NCBI RefSeq assembly: GCF_008728635.1
Contig: NZ_CP044285.1
Span: 2,666,001 to 2,730,000 of the forward strand
Length of the DNA stretch: 64,000 nucleotides
Source of the DNA: Hymenobacter baengnokdamensis
GTDB lineage: Bacteria; Bacteroidota; Bacteroidia; Cytophagales; Hymenobacteraceae
Direction: 5' to 3'
The position numbers and the translations under genes are program-made. The notes beneath the pieces were generated by a model, which saw nothing but the letters and a program-made list of their open reading frames with translations, made no database searches and was not told where the DNA came from. Below, one piece after another: positions 8,157 through 16,811 of this stretch. Numbering within the stretch: position 1 is the first letter of the stretch; every line of letters starts with the position of its first letter.

Positions 8157-8317
8157 TGCCGTAAGCGCTGCAGCTCTTTGTCCAGCAGAGCGTTGTGCAA
8201 GAAGGTTGCCAGCTGTGCATGGGGGTTCGGTTGTAAGTAATATTTATATATTTTATTTAATATATATCCTGTCCATTAGGCAGATGGTGGACTTAAGCTG
8301 GCGCTGAGTGGTTGCCG

Positions 8318-8325
8318 TACCTTTG
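8318..8325 (+). promoter_or_regulatory. Candidate promoter -7 box for ispG (TACCTTTG)
   Basis: TACCTTTG fits the Bacteroidota TANNTTTG -7 consensus and lies 44 bp before the ispG ATG, in an otherwise AT-rich intergenic stretch. A -33 TTTG box is not obvious. Confidence 0.45.
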
Positions 8326-8369
8326 CATACGGCCCCGGCGGGTAGTTGCCGGCCCTAGCCTTTTGCGTT

Positions 8370-10361
8370 ATGAACAAGATATATTGTCCTAGCCTGACTG
8401 AGTACCGGCGCCGCGTGGCGCGGGTGGTGAATATTGGCGGCGTACCGCTGGGCGGCGACTATCCCATTCGGGTGCAGAGCATGACCACGGTCGATACCAT
8501 GGACACGCTGGGCTCGGTAGCCCAAACGCTGCGCATGGTGGACGCTGGCTGCGAGTACGTCCGCATCACCGCGCCCAGCGTGAAGGAGGCACAAAACCTG
8601 CTCGAAATCAAGAAAGAGCTGCGGGCGCGGGGCTGCAACGTGCCCTTGATTGCCGACATCCACTTTACGCCCAACGCCGCCGAGCTGGCGGCCCGCATCG
8701 TGGAGAAAGTGCGCGTAAACCCCGGCAACTACGCCGATAAAAAGAAATTTGAAGAAATAGCGTATTCCGATTCCAGCTACGCCGCCGAGGTTGAGCGCAT
8801 CCGGGAGCGGTTTCGGCCGCTGGTGAAAATTTGTAAGCAGTACGGCACGGCCATGCGTATTGGCACCAACCACGGCTCGCTCTCCGACCGCATTCTGAGT
8901 CGCTACGGCGACACGCCGCTGGGCATGGTGGAGTCGGCTCTAGAGTTTTTGCGGCTCTGCGAAGAGGAAAACTACTACGACGTAGTGCTCAGCATGAAGG
9001 CCAGCAACACCCAGGTAATGGTGCAGGCCTACCGCTTGCTGGTGCAAAAGCTCGACGAAGAAGGCTTGCAGCCCTACCCGCTGCACCTGGGCGTAACCGA
9101 AGCCGGTGAAGCCGAGGATGGCCGCATTAAGTCGGCCGTGGGTATCGGCACACTGCTCGAAGATGGCCTGGGCGATACCGTGCGCGTCAGCCTCACCGAA
9201 GCCCCCGAGGCCGAAGCGCCGGTGGCGCGCATGCTCATCAACCGCTACGTAGACCGCGCCGCCCAGGCCCGGCCCATCAGGCCGCTGGTAGGCGAGGAGC
9301 CCCTCAACCCGTTTCAATACCAGCGCCGCGCTACGCACGAGGTATTGAACTTCGGCGGCCTCAACGTGCCGCGCGTTATTGTTGATTTGTCGCGCCTGCC
9401 GTACCAGCTCGAATATGCCGACCTGCGCGCCGCCGGCCACCTGTACTCACCCTTTCTCGACAAGTTTCAGATGTCGGACCAGGGGGCCGACTACATCTAT
9501 ACCGGCGAGCGGCCGGTGCCTTTCATGCTGCCCAATGGCCTGAAGGAAATTGTGACGTACACCGCCTGGCTCGACGCCGGCCAGCGCCTGCATCACTACC
9601 CGGTGATGACTGTCGACAGATATCTCAACGAGCAGCCGCGTCATCCACAGCTCAACTTTCTGCTACTCAGCCTCGACACGCTCGATGCCTCTTTGCTGCG
9701 CCACCTGCACGCCGACGCAACGCTGGTACTGGTGCTGGATACTACGAATGCTCATGCCCTGCCCGAGCTGCGCCGCGCTTTCTTCGAGCTGCTTAACAGT
9801 CAGGTTACCTGCCCGGTAGTAGTATTCCGCACCTACCCCGCCCAGGCAGTAGCGCAAACCCAGCTCGATGCCGCTACCGATATCGGTGGCTTGCTAATCG
9901 ATGGCCTTGGCGACGGGATAGTTCTGCGCACGGAGGTGCTGCCCGTACAAAGCAAGGAAATGTGCCTCGATACAATTTCGGGCCTCAACCAATTGAGCTT
10001 CGGGATTTTGCAGGCGGCCCGCACCCGCATGAGCAAAACCGAATATATCAGCTGCCCCAGCTGCGGCCGCACGCTCTTCGACCTGCAGGAAACCACGGCC
10101 ATGATTCGTAAGCGCACCGACCACCTCAAGGGCATCAAAATCGGTATTATGGGCTGCATCGTGAACGGCCCCGGCGAAATGGCCGACGCCGACTACGGCT
10201 ACGTGGGCGTCGGCAAAGGCAAAATTGCCCTCTACCGCGGCCAGGAAGTCATCAAAAAAGCCGTGCCCGAAGAACGCGCCGTGGATGAGCTGATTGAGCT
10301 AATGCGCGAGGATGGCAAATGGGTAGAGAAGGAAGTAGTGGACGAGCCGGTAGGGGTGTAG
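8370..10361 (+). CDS. ispG: (E)-4-hydroxy-3-methylbut-2-enyl-diphosphate synthase (long form)
   Basis: A 663-residue enzyme of the MEP isoprenoid pathway that reduces MEcPP to HMBPP using a [4Fe-4S] cluster. The three cluster cysteines are visible as C562 and C565 (SCPSCGRT) and C596 (MGCIVNGPGE). The N-terminal TIM barrel (IRVQSMTTVDTMDT) is followed by the extra domain between barrel and reductase domain that makes the protein about 660 residues instead of about 370; this form is known in Bacteroidota, Chlamydia and plants. The ATG at 8370 (MNKIYCPS) is preferred over the frame start at 8346. Confidence 0.96.
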   Translation: MNKIYCPSLTEYRRRVARVVNIGGVPLGGDYPIRVQSMTTVDTMDTLGSVAQTLRMVDAGCEYVRITAPSVKEAQNLLEIKKELRARGCNVPLIADIHFTPNAAELAARIVEKVRVNPGNYADKKKFEEIAYSDSSYAAEVERIRERFRPLVKICKQYGTAMRIGTNHGSLSDRILSRYGDTPLGMVESALEFLRLCEEENYYDVVLSMKASNTQVMVQAYRLLVQKLDEEGLQPYPLHLGVTEAGEAEDGRIKSAVGIGTLLEDGLGDTVRVSLTEAPEAEAPVARMLINRYVDRAAQARPIRPLVGEEPLNPFQYQRRATHEVLNFGGLNVPRVIVDLSRLPYQLEYADLRAAGHLYSPFLDKFQMSDQGADYIYTGERPVPFMLPNGLKEIVTYTAWLDAGQRLHHYPVMTVDRYLNEQPRHPQLNFLLLSLDTLDASLLRHLHADATLVLVLDTTNAHALPELRRAFFELLNSQVTCPVVVFRTYPAQAVAQTQLDAATDIGGLLIDGLGDGIVLRTEVLPVQSKEMCLDTISGLNQLSFGILQAARTRMSKTEYISCPSCGRTLFDLQETTAMIRKRTDHLKGIKIGIMGCIVNGPGEMADADYGYVGVGKGKIALYRGQEVIKKAVPEERAVDELIELMREDGKWVEKEVVDEPVGV

Positions 10362-10363
10362 GG

Positions 10364-10870
10364 ATGTTAGACGCCGAAAAAATGCTGCTAGCCTTGCACG
10401 CAAAAGAGATTAGTGTAAAGCGCTATTTCGAGCCTTTTCGGGAAGAGAACGCGGCAGTATTACGAGCTACAGGAGCGATTCAAAACGTCCAATGCTTTTT
10501 TGCTCAGTTCTCATTTGAAACGGAGCTGGAGGTGGGAGAATTCTCATTTATGCAAGCTAATTGCCTAAAGAAGAGTTATGACTGGGATGCGGAATTTAAG
10601 CGAGCGCTACATACCAATCTGCTATTTGCAGGTAGTGGTATCAATGGTGATATAGTAACATTGGATTTGCTGGATTGCCAAGCAGGTATTTTATTTCACG
10701 ATTACTTCTGGGAAAAACCAGAAGAAGACCCCAGAAAATACCTAATCAAAATGGACTGTTCACTTGGGCAATTTTACTGGAATTCCGCCTTTGTAGAAAA
10801 CTATCCGATTGATGCTTATGGAGCTGCCGCATTTATGAATTCCCCATTTACAGGGTATAGTAATGAGTAG
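10364..10870 (+). CDS. SUKH/SMI1-KNR4-like orphan protein, AT-rich
   Basis: A 168-residue protein starting 2 bp after the ispG stop. It is visibly AT-richer than its neighbours and uses A/T-ending codons. The central segment GINGDIVTLDL, then GILFHDYFWE and a later LGQFYWNSA helix, resembles the SUKH fold (immunity proteins to contact-dependent or polymorphic toxins). This assignment is by pattern only and no toxin gene lies beside it. It may be a recently acquired orphan immunity gene; otherwise call it hypothetical. Confidence 0.6.
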   Translation: MLDAEKMLLALHAKEISVKRYFEPFREENAAVLRATGAIQNVQCFFAQFSFETELEVGEFSFMQANCLKKSYDWDAEFKRALHTNLLFAGSGINGDIVTLDLLDCQAGILFHDYFWEKPEEDPRKYLIKMDCSLGQFYWNSAFVENYPIDAYGAAAFMNSPFTGYSNE

Positions 10871-10880
10871 TTAGGCGACC

Positions 10881-11408
10881 TTACCGCCCCAAAAAAAACT
10901 CCCGAAACCGCGCCAACTCTTCCAACTCCCGCTGCACGTAGGCGTTGAAAAACGGCTCGCCAACCTGCCGCTGCAACACGGAAATGCCGACGTCAATCAG
11001 CCGCAAGCCTTGTTGCGTGAGCAGGATATTGTCGAAGCGCTCGCCGGGTAGGTTGCTGGGGCGCTGCAAATCGTGGTGCACGAAACCAGCGGCGTGCAGG
11101 GCTAGCAGCTCACCGGTGAAAACGTCGAACCAGATTTCGCGCATTTCTACCTCGTAGGCCCGGAAATCGAGCGGGTAGATGCGCTCCATTACCAGCATGT
11201 CGGCGGCCAGGGCCTCGTTGGTTTCCAGGCGATGAAAGCGGACTACTAATCCATTCACGGCATTGGCGAAGCGCATTTTTTCGGCTTCCGAGCCAATATC
11301 GGAGCGCGTATCGTCGCTGAAAAGCTTACCAACTTCCGTTTCGGAAAGGGCGATGGCCGCATTATTGGCGCCGCGCGAAAGCTGGCGGGGATAGCGTTTC
11401 GATTCCAT
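10881..11408 (-). CDS. Minimal protein-kinase-like protein (phosphotransferase fold)
   Basis: A 175-residue protein. Its second half reads like the catalytic loop of a kinase-fold enzyme: HHD at 111-113, N127 in DNILLT, and DVG at 139-141 in GLRLIDVGIS, the order seen in RIO-, ABC1- and APH-like kinases (HxD...N...D-x-G). A hinge-like LVMERIYP lies at about 72-79. A glycine-rich loop and ATP-anchoring lysine are not evident, so the N-lobe is reduced or it is a pseudokinase. It converges with the SUKH-like gene, leaving 10 bp between stops. Confidence 0.6.
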   Translation of the reverse strand: MESKRYPRQLSRGANNAAIALSETEVGKLFSDDTRSDIGSEAEKMRFANAVNGLVVRFHRLETNEALAADMLVMERIYPLDFRAYEVEMREIWFDVFTGELLALHAAGFVHHDLQRPSNLPGERFDNILLTQQGLRLIDVGISVLQRQVGEPFFNAYVQRELEELARFREFFLGR

Positions 11409-11420
11409 GTAGTTGAAGGG

Positions 11421-11888
11421 CTAGCGGCACTTCTCCTTGCGGCGCGTATCAATAATGTGCGCGATTTTCCAGCCGCTGGCCAGCTTCACCAGCTGAAACG
11501 AGTCGTAGCCGCAGTGGCTGAACTTGCTGCCCAGGTAAAACTCGTAGGGTGCCCACACGCTGGCCAGGTTGGCGTCGATGAGTACGTGCTCGAACTGCAC
11601 GCGCTCGTCCCAGCTTTCGGCGTGGGGCGTGCCGACGGCTTTTAAGAAGGCATTTACGCTTTCGAGCTGCACCGTGGGCTGGCCTTGGGGCTGGCTCAGG
11701 GTATGAAATACGGCGGTCGGGGCCAGGGTGCTTCGTACCAGGGTGCTGTCGCCGCGCCGCATTGCGTCGAAAAACGTTGTGATGGCTTGCTTCACGGCCG
11801 GCACTTCGGCCGAGGTCGTTTGGGCTTGTGCGGCGAACGTAGCGCCGAGCAGGCCGCTGAGCAGCAGCAGCGAAACGTGATTTTTCAT
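11421..11888 (-). CDS. Exported NTF2-like (SnoaL/DUF4440-type) protein
   Basis: A 155-residue protein with a signal peptide (MKNHVSLLLLSGLLGATFAAQA, cleavage likely after AQA). The mature part starts with the helix typical of NTF2-like folds (VKQAITTFFDAMRRGDSTLV), then LAPTAVFH, and ends with the strand pattern SFQLVKLASGWKIAHIIDTRR. Proteins of this type are often secreted in Bacteroidota; the ligand is unknown. The ATG at 11888 is chosen because the longer frame would bury the signal peptide. It lies 12 bp upstream of the kinase-like gene on the same strand and could form an operon with it. Confidence 0.75.
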   Translation of the reverse strand: MKNHVSLLLLSGLLGATFAAQAQTTSAEVPAVKQAITTFFDAMRRGDSTLVRSTLAPTAVFHTLSQPQGQPTVQLESVNAFLKAVGTPHAESWDERVQFEHVLIDANLASVWAPYEFYLGSKFSHCGYDSFQLVKLASGWKIAHIIDTRRKEKCR

Positions 11889-11934
11889 GTGGTTAAGATA
11901 AGCGTTCGGCGTAGGCAAATTAGGGGTAGGGAAA

Positions 11935-13284
11935 TCAGTCCTGGCCGGGCTCCTGTTCATGGGGCTTCAGGATGCGCGGCAGCTCGGCCACCGGCTCGGG
12001 GCGTAGCTCCTCGGGCACGGCGCGGCCCTGCAGCGCCAGCTGGTGGCGGGCTTCGTCAAACTCACCTTCGCTTTTGGCGATGATGAGCGTAGCCACGCCA
12101 TTGCCGATAACGTTGGTAATAGCGCGGGCCTCACTCATAAAGCGGTCGACGCCCAGCAGCAGCGCCACGCTCTCCACGGGAATGGTTTTGGTAGCCGCCA
12201 GCGTGGAAGCCAGCACGATAAAGCCCGAGCCCGTGACCCCCGCCGCGCCCTTGCTCGTAACCACTAGCACGGCAATGAGCGATAGCTGCTGCGTAAGCGA
12301 GAGCGGAATGTTAAAGGCCTGGGCCAGAAAGATAACCGCAATAGACAGGTAAATGGAGGTGCCATCCAGATTAAAGGAATAGCCGGTAGGAATAACCAGC
12401 CCCGCCACCGAGCGCGAGCAGCCGTAGCGCTCCATCTTATCAATCATGCGCGGCAGCGCCGACTCGGACGACGAGGTGCCCAGCACCAGCAGAATCTCTT
12501 CCTTAATAAAGCCCAGGTATGGCCCCAGCCGCAGCTGGTAAGCCCGTAAAATCAGGTTTAGTACCCCAAAAATGAACAAAAACATGGTGAGGTACACGAC
12601 CAGCATGAGCTTGCCCAGCGGTAGCAGGGTGGCCAGCCCGTACTTGCCGATAGTGAAAGCCATCCCGCCAAACGCCCCCAGCGGAGCCAGCTTCATGACA
12701 ATGCCCAGCACCCCAAACATGGCGTGTGAAAGCCGGTCGAAGGTCTTGACCAGGGGCTGAGCCGACTCGCCCAGGCGGTTGAGGGCCAGGCCGAATAATA
12801 CAGCAAACAATAGTACTTGCAATATATCGCCTTTGGCGAATGCTTCGACCACGTTGGTGGGCACAATGTGGGTGATAAACTCGACCCAGTTCAACTCGCC
12901 GGCCTGCGTGGTGAATTTGGCGGCTTCGGTCGTTTGCTTGCTGTCGTGAAGAGCAGCCTGCGCAGTAGCCTGCACGCCCGTGCCCGGCTGGGTGATATTG
13001 GCCGCCGCAATGCCAATTGCCAGCGCCAGGGTGGTTACTAGCTCAAAGTAAAGCAGGGCCTTACCGCCTACGCGGCCAACTTTTTGCAGGCTGCCCATGC
13101 CGGCAATGCCCAGCACTACCGTGAGAAAAATAATGGGCGCAATCAACATCTTAATGAGGTTGATAAACGTGTCGGCCACGGGCTTAAGCGCCGCGCCGAA
13201 GTGCGGAAACAAGCCCCCGACTACTACTCCCAGCACAATGGCCGTGAGCACCTGCACGGTGAGGTTGGAATAATAGCGTGTCAT
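11935..13284 (-). CDS. Dicarboxylate/amino acid:cation symporter (DAACS family)
   Basis: A 449-residue inner-membrane transporter with about eight membrane segments and two re-entrant loops. Family signatures are present: the serine-rich loop LGTSSSESALPRMI (HP1), the NLDGTSIYLSIAVIFLAQ motif of TM7, and the TGSGFIVLASTLAA and DRFMSEARAITNVIGNG motifs at the end. It would import C4-dicarboxylates or glutamate/aspartate with Na+ or H+. The tail after residue 425 is charged. It resembles GltP/DctA; the substrate cannot be set from sequence alone. Confidence 0.92.
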   Translation of the reverse strand: MTRYYSNLTVQVLTAIVLGVVVGGLFPHFGAALKPVADTFINLIKMLIAPIIFLTVVLGIAGMGSLQKVGRVGGKALLYFELVTTLALAIGIAAANITQPGTGVQATAQAALHDSKQTTEAAKFTTQAGELNWVEFITHIVPTNVVEAFAKGDILQVLLFAVLFGLALNRLGESAQPLVKTFDRLSHAMFGVLGIVMKLAPLGAFGGMAFTIGKYGLATLLPLGKLMLVVYLTMFLFIFGVLNLILRAYQLRLGPYLGFIKEEILLVLGTSSSESALPRMIDKMERYGCSRSVAGLVIPTGYSFNLDGTSIYLSIAVIFLAQAFNIPLSLTQQLSLIAVLVVTSKGAAGVTGSGFIVLASTLAATKTIPVESVALLLGVDRFMSEARAITNVIGNGVATLIIAKSEGEFDEARHQLALQGRAVPEELRPEPVAELPRILKPHEQEPGQD

Positions 13285-13435
13285 AGTAGTGGAAAAGGAG
13301 AGGCGCGCTGCCAGCAGGGCGCAAAGCTAGCTGGCTGGGCAGTGCGGGGCGCGTAGGCCGGAAGAAAAGCACGGGGCCAACAATCTTTCCGCCGCGGCCG
13401 GTGTTACTTTGCCATCCTCAACCTTGCCCTCTTTT

Positions 13436-13612
13436 ATGAACGGTAAAAATCTTTTTAACCTCGGACCGGCACTCGGCTACTTCTTTCGCAAGAACGACCC
13501 GAGCCGCAAGTCCAACTTCAACCTGCGCACCATGCACTTTATCAATAAGCTGAGCATGGCGATGTTTCTGGTGGGCTTGTGCGTGCTGCTCTACCGCTGG
13601 TTTATCCGCTAG
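13436..13612 (+). CDS. Small single-pass membrane protein (DUF6728-like)
   Basis: A 58-residue protein: a basic polar half (ALGYFFRKNDPSRKSNFNLR) followed by MHFINKLSMAMFLVGLCVLLYRWFIR, one membrane helix. It resembles a short uncharacterised Bacteroidota family (I recall DUF6728, not confirmed). The start at 13436 is the ATG that leaves the conserved-looking FNLGPALGYFF segment. It ends 12 bp before the MmcQ/YjbR gene, so the two are probably co-transcribed. Confidence 0.7.
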   Translation: MNGKNLFNLGPALGYFFRKNDPSRKSNFNLRTMHFINKLSMAMFLVGLCVLLYRWFIR

Positions 13613-13624
13613 AACCCCGCGGCG

Positions 13625-13984
13625 ATGAATATCGAAGAGTACCGCGACTTCTGCCTTGGCCTGCCCGGTGCCACGGAGGAAACCCCCTTCGGCCCTGATA
13701 CGCTGGTGTTTAAGGTGGGCGGCAAGCTATTTGCCCTCACCGATTTGCAGACTTTTGCCAGTTTCAACGTGAAGTGCGACCCCGAGCACGCCAGCGAGCT
13801 GCGCGAGCGCTTCGACTACGTGCTGCCCGGCTTTCACATGAATAAAAAACACTGGAATACCGTGCTCATTGGAACCGGGGCCAGCGATGCCCAGCTGCGC
13901 GAGTGGCTGACCGATTCGTACCAGCTCATTGTGGCGGCGCTTCCCAAGGCATTGCGCGCCGAGCTGCGCCAGGAAATAAAGTAA
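13625..13984 (+). CDS. MmcQ/YjbR family protein
   Basis: A 119-residue protein beginning MNIEEYRDFCLGLPGATEETPFG, the standard start of the MmcQ/YjbR (CyaY-like fold) family. VFKVGGKLFALTDL and the C-terminal LTDSYQLIVAALPK complete the fold. Members are annotated as DNA-binding, but their role is unproven. It follows the small membrane protein closely and ends at a strong hairpin terminator. Confidence 0.88.
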   Translation: MNIEEYRDFCLGLPGATEETPFGPDTLVFKVGGKLFALTDLQTFASFNVKCDPEHASELRERFDYVLPGFHMNKKHWNTVLIGTGASDAQLREWLTDSYQLIVAALPKALRAELRQEIK

Positions 13985-14015
13985 ATCATAGAGCAGCTGC
14001 CTGCTCCCGGACGTA

Positions 14016-14065
14016 AAAAAGACCGTCAGGCTGCGCCTATTTACAGGCTGCCTGACGGTCTTTTT
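14016..14065 (+). terminator. Intrinsic terminator shared by convergent genes
   Basis: Sixteen-base perfect arms (AAAAAGACCGTCAGGC at 14016-14031 and its complement at 14050-14065) around an 18-base loop. A-tract and T-tract at the two ends allow it to serve both the MmcQ gene (+) and the M14 peptidase (-). Confidence 0.88.
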
Positions 14066-14073
14066 AGCTACGG

Positions 14074-16710
14074 CTACTGGCCAACCAGGAAGACGGCGTT
14101 GCCAAACAGCAGCTTGCCGCTCTGCCAGAAAGCCCGGAATAAGGGGTTGTCGCCGAGGTAGATAACCTGGCCCCGGCCCAGGTCCTGCTCGCCCAGCACG
14201 AAGGTATCGACCAGCTCCTTACGGGCTTTGCTGCCCGAGAAGCCGGCATAATAGCCGTTCTTTTTAATGACACCCACATTCCAGCCACCTTTGCCCAAAA
14301 ACCGGTAGCTGAGCGGCGTGCGAATAAGCGCCGGGTAGGTGTCGCCGTAGCCGAAGGACAGCGGGTGCGTATTGTCGAGCTGCACGCGGTAGATAGTGCC
14401 CAACGCCTGTTCCTGCGTGCCTTCGCGCTCGGCGCTGCCGTAGCGGCGCAGGGGCAGGTAGGGGTTAATGACCTCCGCCTTTTTGAGGGCTACCGAGTCA
14501 GCGACTTTACCCTTGAGCAGGAAATCCTTTTTATTGGCCAGAAATTTCATGGCGCCTTCGAGGGCGATGAGCTTGCCGCCGCCCCGCACCCAGGCTTTGA
14601 GGCTTTCGAGGGCCGGGGCGGGGTAAATATCCTGGTAATTGCCATCCGGCAGAATAAGCACGTCGATTTTTGACATATTTACCCGGCTCAGGTAATCGGT
14701 GCCCAGCACCGTAATCGGGTAGCCAATCTGCTGCTCGAAGAAGTGCCACACTTCGCCAAAGGCCGTGGCGTCGATGCCGGGGCCGGCTACTACGGCCACG
14801 GTGGGCTGCTTCACGAAGTGTACCGTGCCCGAGCCCAGGTCGTGGCCGGTGGTCGAAAAGCCCGATTTTACGGCCTGTACCACCGTGCCGGCCGAGTCGG
14901 CCTGCGCCCGCACCAGCTGGTCAAACTTGGCTCCCAGCGCCTCGTTGCCGGTGCGCGTGATGATGAGCGTGCCGGGCGCGTACTTCTGGCCTTCGGCCTC
15001 AAAAGCCTGCTCGGCGAAGCGTATTTTCACTTTCTGTTGCAGCAGCTTGCTCAGAAAGCGCACATCCTGGAGGTTATTCCAGCGGGCCAGGTAGGCGTAG
15101 GGCTTGTCGGTAGGCGCGGCGGCGCTGCCCTTTACCGTAGCCGGGGTTGGGGTGGGGCCGCTGGCGTCGAGGCGCTGGGTGAGGGCGTAGGCTTTTACCC
15201 CAAACGAGTAGGGGAGCGCCCAGGAGGTAATGTCGTAGGTAAGCGAGTCTTCGAGCTGCGGGCGCGGCTCAAACAGCACTTTCACCAGCGTTGACTTGGG
15301 CTGATACATGCTCACGAGCACGTCGTGCGGCTGCACTTCTACCTGCTCGGTTTTGCCGCTGGCATAGTTGTAGCCGTTGGTTTTGAGGCTCCTGGGGGCA
15401 AAGCCGTAGCTGATTTGCTGGCGGTCGAGGTACTGCGTGAGCATCCGCAGCTGGCCGGGGTCGTTGCCGGAGGCCAGCACGTAGGTTTTGTAGGTGCCGC
15501 CGGGCCTGGTTTTGGCGGTGGTGAAATAGGCCTGGAACTCACGCAGCAAATCGTCGTGGCGCTCGGCGGTGGCCTGAATGGTGGCGCGGCTGGCGGCGTG
15601 GTGATGGGCAATGCGCTGGGCCAGGGTCAGCGTATCGCCCTCGGTGCGGGCATAAGCCACGCCGGCCGGGCTGCCGCCGCCCTGCTCATAGGTCATGCCG
15701 ATGGCGCCGTTGAAGCTGGGCCAGGTATCGCCGTAGGTGGGGGCGTAGAGGTCGTACACTTCCCGGGTAAAATAGAGCCAGTTATTTTTATCAAACGTGG
15801 CCCGGTTGTAGTCGCCAATCACGTTCTGGAACTTCCGCTGCCAGGGCGTAATGTCGGCATGATACGGCTTGGCGGCCGGCGAGAAATAATACGAGTTGTT
15901 GGGGCCCATCTCGTGAAAGTCGGCGTGCACCTGGGGTAGCCACTTGTTGTAGAGCACAATGCGCTGGCGGCTTTCCTGCTGGGTTTGCCAGGCCCAGTCG
16001 CGGTTCAGGTCGAAGTAATAGTGGTTGTAGCGCCCGCCGGGCCAGGGCTCGTGGTGCTCCCACGAGTCGGGGCCGGCATTGGGGCTTTGGTTACGCACGC
16101 GGTTGTACCAGTTCACGTAGCGGTCGTGGCCGTCGGGGTTCACGCAGGGGTCAATGATGACCACCGTATTCTTAAGCCAGTCCTGCATTTGCTGGTCCTG
16201 CGGGTTGGCCAGGTCGTAGAGCACCTGCATCACCGCCTCCGAGCTCACGGCCTCGTTGCCGTGCACGTTGTAGCTGAGCCAGGCCACGGCCGGCAGCTGG
16301 CGGCTGGCCGCGCCGCTTTCGAGGCTGGCCAGCCGGCGGTCGTTTTGCTGAATGTCAGCCAGCCGACCGAAGTTTTCAGTATTGCCGATTTCAATGACTT
16401 CCAACGTGCGCTTCTCGTAGGTTTTCCCGTAGGGCGTAATGCGCATCCGGCCGGGCGAGTGGGCTACCACGTGCGCGGCGTAGCGCAGCACCTCAGCCTG
16501 GGGCGTGAACTGGCTGCCCAGCTCATAGCCCAGAAACTGGCCGGGGGTTAATAAAGGTCCGGCCGCGTCGGCGGTGCTGGTGGTGCTGGGCGCGGTAGTG
16601 GTAGTCTGGGCCGTGCCGGCCAATGGCAGGGCTAGCCCCAGCAGCAGCCCAAAGCCCAGCGGGCCGAGGGTGCGCGTGGCAACGGTCCCGCAGGAAGGTA
16701 GAGAAATCAT
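14074..16710 (-). CDS. Secreted M14 zinc carboxypeptidase with C-terminal DJ-1/GATase-like domain
   Basis: An 878-residue exported peptidase. The signal peptide follows MISLPSCGTVATR (LGPLGFGLLLGLALPLAGTAQ), so the start at 16710 is chosen over the frame start at 16848. The M14 domain spans roughly residues 60-400: zinc ligands H150 and E153 in HGNEA, and a histidine in VHADFHEMG (H262 or H266). Residues about 640-770 form a class I amidotransferase-like fold without obvious catalytic residues (VAVVAGPGIDATAFGEVW, then KIDVLILPDGNY and WVRGGGKLIALEGAMKF). It would trim peptides or peptidoglycan outside the cytoplasm. Confidence 0.88.
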   Translation of the reverse strand: MISLPSCGTVATRTLGPLGFGLLLGLALPLAGTAQTTTTAPSTTSTADAAGPLLTPGQFLGYELGSQFTPQAEVLRYAAHVVAHSPGRMRITPYGKTYEKRTLEVIEIGNTENFGRLADIQQNDRRLASLESGAASRQLPAVAWLSYNVHGNEAVSSEAVMQVLYDLANPQDQQMQDWLKNTVVIIDPCVNPDGHDRYVNWYNRVRNQSPNAGPDSWEHHEPWPGGRYNHYYFDLNRDWAWQTQQESRQRIVLYNKWLPQVHADFHEMGPNNSYYFSPAAKPYHADITPWQRKFQNVIGDYNRATFDKNNWLYFTREVYDLYAPTYGDTWPSFNGAIGMTYEQGGGSPAGVAYARTEGDTLTLAQRIAHHHAASRATIQATAERHDDLLREFQAYFTTAKTRPGGTYKTYVLASGNDPGQLRMLTQYLDRQQISYGFAPRSLKTNGYNYASGKTEQVEVQPHDVLVSMYQPKSTLVKVLFEPRPQLEDSLTYDITSWALPYSFGVKAYALTQRLDASGPTPTPATVKGSAAAPTDKPYAYLARWNNLQDVRFLSKLLQQKVKIRFAEQAFEAEGQKYAPGTLIITRTGNEALGAKFDQLVRAQADSAGTVVQAVKSGFSTTGHDLGSGTVHFVKQPTVAVVAGPGIDATAFGEVWHFFEQQIGYPITVLGTDYLSRVNMSKIDVLILPDGNYQDIYPAPALESLKAWVRGGGKLIALEGAMKFLANKKDFLLKGKVADSVALKKAEVINPYLPLRRYGSAEREGTQEQALGTIYRVQLDNTHPLSFGYGDTYPALIRTPLSYRFLGKGGWNVGVIKKNGYYAGFSGSKARKELVDTFVLGEQDLGRGQVIYLGDNPLFRAFWQSGKLLFGNAVFLVGQ

Positions 16711-16811
16711 CAACTGAAGTAGCGTAGAAAAGAAGGTAAAAGGACGGAAACGGGAGGCACAAAGATGCAGTAGCGGCACTCGCGCCCTGCCATCTCTTTT
16801 GGGTGAAGGGG

